The notes under the pieces are model-generated. The model saw only the letters and a program-made list of their open reading frames with translations, had not been told where the DNA came from and made no database searches. From Schlegelella_A sp035995885 (GTDB taxonomy: Bacteria > Pseudomonadota > Gammaproteobacteria > Burkholderiales > Burkholderiaceae_C), in the NCBI GenBank assembly GCA_035995885.1, contig DASYKC010000156.1:1-64000 (forward strand): a stretch of 64,000 nucleotides of DNA, read 5' to 3'. Position 1 is the first letter of the stretch, and every line of letters begins with the position of its first letter. A program made the position numbers and the translations under genes. Below are positions 19,527 to 27,172 of this stretch, one piece after another.

Positions 19527-20294
19527 CTAGCCGAAGCGATTGCTCAGCGTGCCGATGCCGTCGATCTCGACTTCGACGAGGCTGCCCGGTTTCATCGAGC
19601 CGACGCCGACCGAGGTGCCGCACAGGATGACGTCGCCGGGATAGAGCGTCATGTCGCGCGAGATCAGGCTGACCAGCTGCTGCACCGAAAACCGCATGTC
19701 GCTGATCGGATAGCTCTGGCGGACGTCGCCGTTCAGCCGGGTGGTCACGGTGAGCGTCGACGGATCGAGGCCGGTCGCGATCGCCGGGCCCATCGGGCAG
19801 AAGGTATCGAAGCCCTTGGCCCGATCCCATTGCGTGAACGACGCGTCGCGGTGGAGGATCTCGGCGGCGGTCACGTCGTTGGCGCAGGTGTAGCCGAACA
19901 CGTGATCGAGCGCGTTCGCCTCGGCGACGGCCGTGCAGGTCTTGCCGATGACGATGGCGAGCTCGCCCTCGAACGCCACCTTGGCGTCGCACAAGGGCTT
20001 GCGGATGGTTTCATCGGCGGCGAGATAGGAGTTGGGCGCCTTCAGCAGGTACAGAGGCTCGGCGGGTGCGGCCAGACCGAGCTTGGCGGCGAGCGCGTGA
20101 AAGTTGTTCCACAGCGCGATGACCTTGCTCGGTGCGCTCGGCGTCAGCAGCCTGACATCTGCCAGCGCGAGCGTGCTGCCCGCCGGTTCGAAAACGCCGA
20201 ACATGTCGCCGCGGCATTCGTGCACGCGGTCGCCGACGAGCGTGCCGAAGCCGACCTTGCCGGCGTATTCGAACCGGATCCACAAATCTCGCAT
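19527..20294 (-). CDS. Fumarylacetoacetate hydrolase (FAH) family protein
   Basis: The 255-residue protein carries the FAH-fold metal ligands and core: VAFEGELAIVIGKTC, FGYTCANDVTA, KGFDTFCPMGPAI and LYPGDVILCGTSVGVG. Members hydrolyse or tautomerise beta-diketo acids and oxaloacetate-like compounds. The substrate is not deducible, but a C2-C4 keto acid would fit the oxalate/glyoxylate setting. It starts at MRDLWIRFEY (20294) and sits between the small gene at 20357 and the panE-like gene, apparently co-transcribed. Confidence 0.8.
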   Translation of the reverse strand: MRDLWIRFEYAGKVGFGTLVGDRVHECRGDMFGVFEPAGSTLALADVRLLTPSAPSKVIALWNNFHALAAKLGLAAPAEPLYLLKAPNSYLAADETIRKPLCDAKVAFEGELAIVIGKTCTAVAEANALDHVFGYTCANDVTAAEILHRDASFTQWDRAKGFDTFCPMGPAIATGLDPSTLTVTTRLNGDVRQSYPISDMRFSVQQLVSLISRDMTLYPGDVILCGTSVGVGSMKPGSLVEVEIDGIGTLSNRFG

Positions 20295-20356
20295 GGCTTG
20301 GCCTTGCTCTCTGTCGAAGGAATCACGTCGCGATCGACCGATGCCTCGGCGCGCTA

Positions 20357-20686
20357 TCAGGCGCCGATCTCGCCGGAGATCGTCTGCGACCAGTCGAAAT
20401 ACTTTGGCGCCTGCGCGCCGCAATCGCGGCTGCGGTGCAGGGCCTGCTTCTGCTGGATGACGTTGACCAGGAACTCGGCGTCGTAGGCCTTGAGAAGATG
20501 CGGCTGTCGCGTCGACAAGTAGTGATGGATCCGCTCCGCGTCGCTCGCCCTTCGACGCACCAGCTCGCTGTACGTTTCGCTGTCCCAGTGCCACCTGAAG
20601 CCGAGCTCGTAGAAGGTGGCGTTGTAGGCGTTTCGTTCGAGCTCGGCCCGCGCCGAGTCGATTTCCACATCGTTGCTGTCGACCAT
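20357..20686 (-). CDS. Small hypothetical protein of the oxalate island
   Basis: The 109-residue protein is unrecognised. It is soluble, predicted mostly helical, and rich in aromatic residues and His (FYELGFRWHWDSETY, RIHHYLSTRQPHLLKAY). A Cys in SRDCGAQAP precedes YFDWSQ at the C-terminus. It has a strong Shine-Dalgarno (AGAGGAGAG) in front of the ATG and starts the transcription unit continuing into the FAH and panE-like genes. It follows the formate dehydrogenase alpha gene but does not resemble the FdsD delta subunit. Confidence 0.7.
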   Translation of the reverse strand: MVDSNDVEIDSARAELERNAYNATFYELGFRWHWDSETYSELVRRRASDAERIHHYLSTRQPHLLKAYDAEFLVNVIQQKQALHRSRDCGAQAPKYFDWSQTISGEIGA

Positions 20687-20744
20687 GACTCTCTCCTCTC
20701 GAACTGTGAAAGCACCGCGGTGAATCTCCTCGGCGCGTTCAAAA

Positions 20745-20812
20745 TGTAGGTCCGACGGTCGATAAGTAATAGTTAAACTTTTAAATCCGATTCATTACTG
20801 CGAGCTTATGGT
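20745..20812 (-). promoter_or_regulatory. A+T-rich regulatory region upstream of the small gene
   Basis: The 176-nt gap between fdsA and the small gene has a sharp A+T-rich block. It contains TAAGTAATAGTTA (20763-20775), an imperfect palindrome of the TNA-N7-TNA type bound by CbbR-like LysR proteins, and an outer inverted repeat AGTAAT (20765-20770) / ATTACT (20794-20799). A promoter here would make the small gene, FAH and panE-like genes a separate unit. No clear -35/-10 pair was found. Confidence 0.4.
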
Positions 20813-20862
20813 TCGAAGAGGCGATCGCGACGCGAGTTCAAGCAGCCGCTGCGCGTCGAAGC

Positions 20863-23700
20863 TCAGGCGGCAGACGACGCCAGCAGGTCGCGCAGCGCCT
20901 GGCCACCGCCGAAGCTGCCTTGCACCGGCGCCGGGCCGCCGAGCGAAACGCGGATGGCGCAGTACTTGAACTCGGGAATCTTGGCGAACGGGTCGAGTGC
21001 CGCGTTGGTCAGCCGGTTGATCGCCGCTTCGTAGTAGCAGAAGGGGACGAACACGGCACCGCGCGGCGAGCTGTCGTCGGCGCGCGCGTACAGCGCCACC
21101 TGCCCTCGGCGCGACTCGATGGTCACGACGTCGCCGGGCTGCCCGCCCAGGGCGGCCAGGTCGAGCGGATGGACCAGCGCGACCGGATCGGGCTCGAGCG
21201 CGTCGAGCGCCGTCGCGCGGCGCGTCATGCTGCCGGTGTGCCAATGCTCGAGCTGGCGGCCGGTGATCAGCACCATCGGGAAGTCGGCATCCGGGCGTTC
21301 GTCGGCCGGAATGATGTCGGCCGGCACGAACTGGGCGCGGCCGCCTTCGCGCGGGAAGGTGTCGGTGAAGACCACCGGCTCGCCCGGATCGCCTTCGGCG
21401 ACGCAGGGATAGGTGACCGAGTGCTCGCGCTCGAGCCGGTCCCACGTGATGCCGGCGATGCTGGGCATCGTGTGGCGCATCTCGTCGAACACTGCCGACA
21501 CGTGCTGGTACTGCCAGTCGAGGCCGAGGCGCCTGGCCATCTCCTGGATGATCCACAGGTCCTGCTTCGCCTCGCCGGGCGGATCGATCGCCTGGCGCCC
21601 CATCTGGACCAGCCGATCGGTGTTGGTGAAGGTGCCGGTCTTTTCCGGGAACGCGCTGGCCGGCAGGACGACGTCGGCCAGGTAAGCGGTCTCGGTCAGG
21701 AAGATGTCCTGCACGACCAGGTGGTCGAGCGCGGCGAGCGCTTCGCGGGCATGGTTGGCGTCGGGGTCCGACATCGCCGGGTTCTCGCCCATCACGTACA
21801 GGCCGCGGATTCCGCCCGCCTTGATGGCATGCATGATCTCGACCACGGTCAGCCCGGGCTGATCGTCGAGCGTGCCGGTCGGCAGCTGCCACGCGCGTTC
21901 GAATCGGGCCCGCACGACGTTGTCGGAGACGTGCTGGTAGTCGGGGAACATCATCGGGATCAGGCCCGCGTCCGAGGCGCCCTGGACGTTGTTCTGGCCG
22001 CGCAAGGGGTGCAGCCCGGTGCCGGGCCTGCCGATCTGGCCGGTCATCAGCGACAGCGCGATCAGGCAGCGCGCGTTGTCGGTGCCGTGCACGTGCTGCG
22101 AAATGCCCATGCCCCAGAGGATCATCGACGCCTTCGAGGTCGCGAAGAGGCGCGCGACTTCGCGGATCGTCGCGGCATCGACGCCGCAGATCGGCGCCAT
22201 CGCCTCGGGCGAGTAGCCGGCGACGTTGGCGCTCAGCTCGTCGTAGCCGATCGTGCGCGAGGCGATGAAATCGGCGTCGACCAGGCCTTCGCTGACGATG
22301 ACGTTCATCATCGCGTTGAGGAGCGCCACGTCCGTGTCGGGCTTGAACTGGACGTAGCGATGCGCCAGGCGCGCGAGATCGGAACGACGCGGGTCGCAGA
22401 TGATGAGCTTGGTGCCGTTCTTGACGGCGTTCTTCATCCAGGTCGCCGCCACCGGGTGATTCACGGTCGGATTGGCGCCGATGAGGAGCACGACCTCGGC
22501 CTTCATCACGTCCATCACCGGATTCGACACCGCGCCCGAGCCGATGCCTTCGAGCAGGGCGACGACCGACGAGGCATGGCAGAGCCGGGTGCAGTGATCG
22601 ACGTTGTTGCTGCCGAAGCCGGTGCGAACGAGCTTCTGGAACAGGTACGCCTCCTCGTTGCTGCCCTTCGCCGAGCCGAAGCCGGCAAGCGACTTGCGTC
22701 CGTGCCGATCGCGGAGGCGGGCGAGCGTGCCGCCCGCCAGCTCGAGCGCCTCGTCCCAGCTCGCTTCGCGGAAGACCTCGCGCCAGCGATCCGGATCCAT
22801 CGCGAAGTCGCCGCTCTTGGCCACGCCGGCAAGGCGGATCAGCGGCCGGGTGAGCCGATGCGGATGGTGCGCGTAGTCGAAGCCGTAGCGGCCCTTGACG
22901 CACAGGCGCTCGCGATTGGCCGGGCCGTCCCGGCCCTGGACGTGGAGGATCTTGTCGTCCTTGACGTGGTAGGTGAGCTGGCAGCCGACGCCGCAGTACG
23001 GACACACCGAGGCCACCTGCCTGTCCGCCACCGCAAGGGCGACGTCGCGCGCCGGCATCAGCGCCCCGGTCGGGCACGCCTGGACGCACTCGCCGCACGC
23101 GACGCAGGTCGACGCGCCCATCGGGTCGTCCATGTCGAAGACGATCTTCGTCCCCTCGCCGCGAAAGGCCAGGCCGATGACGTCGTTGACCTGCTCGTCG
23201 CGGCAGGCGCGCACGCACCGCGTGCACTGGATGCAGGCATCGAGGTTCACGGCGATGGCCGGGTGCGAGAGGTCGGGCGCGACCTGCGCGCGCGCCGCGA
23301 AACGCGGCTTGCCGACGCCGAGCTTGAGCGCCCACTCGTCGACTTCGTTGTGCCGCGTGTACGCCGTCTCGGGCATGTCGGCGAGGAGCAGCTCGAGGAC
23401 GAGCTTCTGCGACTTGAGCACGCGCTCGTTGTCGGTCGTGACCGCCATCCCGGCGACAGGGACGCGGCAGCACGACGGCGCGAGCACGCGCTCGCCGGCG
23501 ATCTCGACCATGCACGAGCGGCAATTTCCGACCGCCTCGAAGCCGGGCTTGAAGCAGAGGCGCGGGATCGCCACGCCCTCGCGGTCGGCGATCTCGATCA
23601 GCGTTTCGGTGGCCCGGCCCGACACGGCGCGGCCGTTGAGCTGGAAGGTGACGATCGGCGCCGCGAGCTGCGCCGCTTCGTTCCGGGTGATGGCGTTCAT
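20863..23700 (-). CDS. fdsA: NAD-dependent formate dehydrogenase, alpha subunit
   Basis: This large catalytic subunit (945 residues) oxidises formate at a molybdenum or tungsten bis-MGD centre. Domains in order: [2Fe-2S] plus [4Fe-4S] Nuo-G-like N-terminus (Cys60, 63, 77; ferredoxin Cys156/159/162/166 and 199/202/205/209), the [4Fe-4S] MopB motif CPYCGVGC (Cys233/236/240, Cys267), and the bis-MGD domain with Cys374 in HCTRLCHASS, the position of selenocysteine in E. coli FdhF. A molydopterin dinucleotide-binding C-terminal domain follows. It starts 10 nt after the fused gamma-beta gene. No fdsD or fdhD gene is in the window. Confidence 0.95.
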   Translation of the reverse strand: MNAITRNEAAQLAAPIVTFQLNGRAVSGRATETLIEIADREGVAIPRLCFKPGFEAVGNCRSCMVEIAGERVLAPSCCRVPVAGMAVTTDNERVLKSQKLVLELLLADMPETAYTRHNEVDEWALKLGVGKPRFAARAQVAPDLSHPAIAVNLDACIQCTRCVRACRDEQVNDVIGLAFRGEGTKIVFDMDDPMGASTCVACGECVQACPTGALMPARDVALAVADRQVASVCPYCGVGCQLTYHVKDDKILHVQGRDGPANRERLCVKGRYGFDYAHHPHRLTRPLIRLAGVAKSGDFAMDPDRWREVFREASWDEALELAGGTLARLRDRHGRKSLAGFGSAKGSNEEAYLFQKLVRTGFGSNNVDHCTRLCHASSVVALLEGIGSGAVSNPVMDVMKAEVVLLIGANPTVNHPVAATWMKNAVKNGTKLIICDPRRSDLARLAHRYVQFKPDTDVALLNAMMNVIVSEGLVDADFIASRTIGYDELSANVAGYSPEAMAPICGVDAATIREVARLFATSKASMILWGMGISQHVHGTDNARCLIALSLMTGQIGRPGTGLHPLRGQNNVQGASDAGLIPMMFPDYQHVSDNVVRARFERAWQLPTGTLDDQPGLTVVEIMHAIKAGGIRGLYVMGENPAMSDPDANHAREALAALDHLVVQDIFLTETAYLADVVLPASAFPEKTGTFTNTDRLVQMGRQAIDPPGEAKQDLWIIQEMARRLGLDWQYQHVSAVFDEMRHTMPSIAGITWDRLEREHSVTYPCVAEGDPGEPVVFTDTFPREGGRAQFVPADIIPADERPDADFPMVLITGRQLEHWHTGSMTRRATALDALEPDPVALVHPLDLAALGGQPGDVVTIESRRGQVALYARADDSSPRGAVFVPFCYYEAAINRLTNAALDPFAKIPEFKYCAIRVSLGGPAPVQGSFGGGQALRDLLASSAA

Positions 23701-23710
23701 GACGGTGTTC

Positions 23711-25414
23711 TCAGGCGAGCTCGTGCGGGAAATACTTCACGACGCAGTCGACCGGGTTCGGCGCCGCCTGGCCGAGGCCGCAGATCGACGAGTCGCGCAT
23801 CACGATCGACAGGTCGGCCAGCAGTTCGAGGTCCCAGTGCGGCTTGTCGATCAGCGCCAAGGCCTTGGCGGTGCCGTTGCGGCAGGGCGTGCACTGGCCG
23901 CAGGACTCGTCCTTGAAGAAGCGCATCATGCTGCGCGCCGCGCCGACCGCGCTGTCGTGGTTCGAGAGCACGATCACCGCAGCCGAGCCGATGAAGCAGT
24001 CGTACGGCTGCAAGGTGTCGAAATCGAGCGGGATGGCGTTGAGCGTCGCCGGCAGGATGCCTCCCGACGCGCCACCGGGCAGATAGGCGTAGAAGGTGTG
24101 GCCGTCGAGCATGCCGCCGCAGTATTCGTCGATCAGCTCCTGGATCGTGATGCCGGCCGGGGCGAGCTTCACGCCGGGGCTCTTGACGCGGCCCGAGACC
24201 GAGAACGAGCGCAGGCCCTTGCGACCGTTGCGGCCCTGCGCGGCGAACCAGGCACCGCCTTTTTCGACCAGCTCGCGCACCCAGTACAGCGTCTCGAAGT
24301 TGTGCTCGAGCGTCGGCCGCCCGAACAGGCCCACCTGCGCGACATAGGGCGGGCGCAACCGCGGCATGCCGCGCTTGCCTTCGATCGATTCGATCATCGC
24401 CGACTCTTCGCCGCAGATGTAGGCGCCGGCGCCACGCCGCAGGATGATCTCGGGCATCGCCGCGACGGGCGGATGGGCGCGCAGCTTCTCGAGCTCGATC
24501 TCGAGCAGCGCGCGGCAGCCGTGGTATTCGTCGCGCAGGTAGATGTAGATGCGCGCGATGCCGACCGCCCACGCCGCGATCAGCATGCCTTCGAGAAAGC
24601 GGTGCGGATCGCGTTCGAGCAGGACACGGTCCTTGAAGGTGCCGGGCTCGCCCTCGTCGATATTGACCGCCATCAGGCGCGGCGCCGCCTCGGCGCGAAC
24701 GATGCGCCACTTGCGGCCGGCAGGAAAGCCCGCCCCGCCGAGGCCGCGCAGCCCGGAATCCTCGAGCGTCTTGATCACCGACTCGACGTCGCGCGCGCCG
24801 GCGACGCAGGCGTCGAGCAGCGCGTAGCCGCCTTCGGCCCGGTAGGCGGCGTAGTCGATGTGACCTTCGGGCAGGTGCCGGGTGGCGTTGGCCGCGGCCC
24901 GAGCCACGACCGAATCGCAGCTCGCGTGCGCCACGGGGCTCTGGCCGACCGCGACGGCCGGCGCCTGTTCGCAGCGGCCGATGCACGGCGCGGCGAGGAC
25001 GCGCACCTTGTCGCCGAGGAGCGCGGGCAATCGCGCCAGCAACTCTCGCGCTCCCGCCATCTCGCAGGACAGGCCGTCGCAGACGCGCACGGTGAGCTCG
25101 GGCGGCGCCGCCTCGCCTTCCTTGACGATGTCGAAGTGGTGATAGAAGCTCGCGACCTCGTACACCTCGGTCTGCGCGAGACGCATCTCCTCGGCCAGTG
25201 CCGCAAGGTGCGCCGCGGACAAGTGGCCGAAGCTGTCCTGGATCTTGTGCAGGTGCTCGATCAACAGGTCGGGCTGGCGCGATTCGTTGCCGAGCAGGCG
25301 CCGGACGTCTTCGAGTGCGCCGGCATCGACGCGGCGCCCTCTCGGCGCCTGGCGCTTCCGCTTCTTCGAGACTTCGACCTTCAGGACCGCGATTGGTATG
25401 GCTTGGCTGTTCAT
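23711..25414 (-). CDS. fdsB: Formate dehydrogenase, fused gamma-beta (NuoE-NuoF) subunit
   Basis: One 567-residue chain combines two Nuo-like modules. Residues about 40-180 are a NuoE thioredoxin-fold [2Fe-2S] domain (Cys112, 117, 144, 148). The rest is NuoF-like, with FMN/NAD motifs GLRGLGGAGFP (221-231) and NIDEGEPGTFKDR and the [4Fe-4S] motif CGQCTPC. It passes electrons from the alpha subunit to NAD. Many Fds enzymes keep gamma and beta separate; the fused two-subunit form recalls FDH1 of M. extorquens. The start is MNSQAIPIAVLKVEV, and fdsA follows after 10 nt. Confidence 0.93.
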   Translation of the reverse strand: MNSQAIPIAVLKVEVSKKRKRQAPRGRRVDAGALEDVRRLLGNESRQPDLLIEHLHKIQDSFGHLSAAHLAALAEEMRLAQTEVYEVASFYHHFDIVKEGEAAPPELTVRVCDGLSCEMAGARELLARLPALLGDKVRVLAAPCIGRCEQAPAVAVGQSPVAHASCDSVVARAAANATRHLPEGHIDYAAYRAEGGYALLDACVAGARDVESVIKTLEDSGLRGLGGAGFPAGRKWRIVRAEAAPRLMAVNIDEGEPGTFKDRVLLERDPHRFLEGMLIAAWAVGIARIYIYLRDEYHGCRALLEIELEKLRAHPPVAAMPEIILRRGAGAYICGEESAMIESIEGKRGMPRLRPPYVAQVGLFGRPTLEHNFETLYWVRELVEKGGAWFAAQGRNGRKGLRSFSVSGRVKSPGVKLAPAGITIQELIDEYCGGMLDGHTFYAYLPGGASGGILPATLNAIPLDFDTLQPYDCFIGSAAVIVLSNHDSAVGAARSMMRFFKDESCGQCTPCRNGTAKALALIDKPHWDLELLADLSIVMRDSSICGLGQAAPNPVDCVVKYFPHELA

Positions 25415-25467
25415 TCTCGTTGTGGGCTCGCGGTTCCCGAACTGGCGCGCGCGCGTCAGGTCATGGC

Positions 25468-26715
25468 TCAGATCACGTGTTCGGCGCGCAGCATCGCCAG
25501 GTCTTTGGCGCTGTAGCCGAGTTGGCCGAGCACCTCTTCGGTGTGCTCGCCGAGCAATGGCGAGCGCGTCACTTCGGTCGGGCTGTCGGACATCTTGATC
25601 GGGTTGCCGATGGTGAGGTATCGACCTCTTGTCGGATGGTCCACCTCGACGATGGTGCCGCTCGCGCGCAACGACGGGTCCTCGGCGATCTCCTTCATCG
25701 ACAGGATTGGCCCGCAGGGAATGTCGTACTTGTTGAGAATGTCCATGGCCTCGAACTTGTCCTTGGTCATGGTCCACTTCTCGATGCGCGCAAAGATCGG
25801 CTTCAGATGCAGGAGCCGCGCAGCAGGCGTGGCATAGGCCTCGTCGGTGATCCAGCCTTCTTCGCCGATGATCTTGCAGACCGCCGGCCACACCGCGCCC
25901 TGGGTGATGAAGTAGATATAGGCATTCGGATCGGTCTCCCAGCCCTTGCACTTCAGGATCGAACCGGGCTGGCCGCCGCCGGATGCGTTGCCGGCACGCG
26001 GCACCGCTGCGCCAAACCTGCCGTCGGGATACTGCGGAAATTCGTGCAAGGTCCCGGTGCGCTCGAGCCGCTGCTGGTCGCGCATCTTGACGCGGCACAG
26101 ATTGAGAACCGCGTCCTGCATCGGCGCCAGCACCTTCTGGCCGCGCCCGCTGGTGTTGCGCTGGTAGAGGGCGGCGACGATCCCGAGCGCGAGGTGCAGA
26201 CCGGTTCCGCTGTCGCCGATCTGCGCCCCGGTCACCATCGGCGGGCCGTCTTCGGAGCCGGTCGTCGACGCCGAGCCGCCGGCGCACTGCGCCACGTTCT
26301 CGTAGACCTTGCAGTCCTCGTACTTGCCGCCGCCGAAGCCCTTCACCGACGCGACGATCATGCGCGGATTGATCTCCTGGATGTGAGCCCAGGTGATGCC
26401 CATGCGGTCGAGCGCGCCGGGGGCGAAGTTCTCGACCAGCACGTCGCAGGTCTTGATCAGTTCGTCGAGGACCTGCTTGCCCTTGGGCTTTTTGGTGTCG
26501 AGAGTGATCGACCGCTTGTTGTGGTTCAGCATCGTGAAATAGAGGCTGTCCACGTCGGGGATGTCGCGCAGTTGCCCGCGCGTCGCGTCGCCCTCGCCGG
26601 CGCGCTCGACCTTGATCACGTCCGCGCCGAACCAAGCCAGCAATTGCGTGCACGTCGGGCCCGACTGCACGTGGGTGAAATCGAGGATCCGGACGCCGTC
26701 GAGCGCCTTGCCCAT
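25468..26715 (-). CDS. Second formyl-CoA:oxalate CoA-transferase paralogue
   Basis: The 415-residue class III CoA-transferase is clearly Frc-like, with GVRILDFTHVQSGPTCTQ and the catalytic Asp168 in IGDSGTG. It differs from its neighbour at 27173: the glycine loop reads NASGGGQPG rather than NAGGGGQPG, and TTGSEDGPP replaces TTGWWDGPP near the active site. It may accept another acid (such as succinate or formate donors) or work under other conditions. Its ATG shares one base with the stop of the PAS gene (TGATG). It is followed by the fds genes. Confidence 0.88.
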   Translation of the reverse strand: MGKALDGVRILDFTHVQSGPTCTQLLAWFGADVIKVERAGEGDATRGQLRDIPDVDSLYFTMLNHNKRSITLDTKKPKGKQVLDELIKTCDVLVENFAPGALDRMGITWAHIQEINPRMIVASVKGFGGGKYEDCKVYENVAQCAGGSASTTGSEDGPPMVTGAQIGDSGTGLHLALGIVAALYQRNTSGRGQKVLAPMQDAVLNLCRVKMRDQQRLERTGTLHEFPQYPDGRFGAAVPRAGNASGGGQPGSILKCKGWETDPNAYIYFITQGAVWPAVCKIIGEEGWITDEAYATPAARLLHLKPIFARIEKWTMTKDKFEAMDILNKYDIPCGPILSMKEIAEDPSLRASGTIVEVDHPTRGRYLTIGNPIKMSDSPTEVTRSPLLGEHTEEVLGQLGYSAKDLAMLRAEHVI

Positions 26716-27152
26716 CAGCCGCTCCGCGAGCCGGCGACTTCGAGCTCCGTCAGCCGCTTGCGCAGCTCGCGCTCCGCGGCGAAGCGGCTGGTCTCGTCGC
26801 GAACGATCGCGGCGATGCCGGTCACCCTGCCGTCGGCCGAGGACAGCATCGAGACCGTGAAGGCGATCGACAAGGTGCGGCCGTCCTTGTGCAGCGCCGG
26901 GACCCGAAGCACGTCGGCGCCGTACTTCGTGATCCCGGTTTCCATCGTCTTCTGATATCCGTCCCAGTGCCGCTGTCGCTGACGCAGCGGAATGATCAGG
27001 TCGAGCGACTGGCCGAGCGCTTCCGCTTCGCTGAATCCGAAGACGCGCTCGGCGGCCGGGTTCCAGAGCGTGATGCTGCCCTGTGCATCGCTGACGATGA
27101 TGGCATCGCCGGCACCGGCGATGAGCTGCGTCAGATCGATATTCGAATGCAC
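26715..27152 (-). CDS. Stand-alone PAS-domain protein
   Basis: The 145-residue protein is essentially one PAS/PAC (S-box) domain: DLTQLIAGAGDAIIVSDAQG, LWNPAAERVFGFSEAEALG, and DGRVTGIAAIVRDETSRF, then a short charged helix (AERELRKRLTELEV). There is no kinase, cyclase or DNA-binding output and no transmembrane segment. The likely start is GTG at 27152, since no ATG fits; this start is uncertain. It lies between the two CoA-transferase genes and is translationally coupled to the second. A sensory or partner role in the oxalate system is inferred from position. Confidence 0.8.
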   Translation of the reverse strand: MHSNIDLTQLIAGAGDAIIVSDAQGSITLWNPAAERVFGFSEAEALGQSLDLIIPLRQRQRHWDGYQKTMETGITKYGADVLRVPALHKDGRTLSIAFTVSMLSSADGRVTGIAAIVRDETSRFAAERELRKRLTELEVAGSRSG

Positions 27153-27172
27153 GGCGATTTTCAGGCGATCGG

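Noticed and set aside
20920..23916. 998-codon open frame antisense to fdsA
   Set aside because: Low-complexity antisense shadow of a clearly conserved molybdopterin enzyme.
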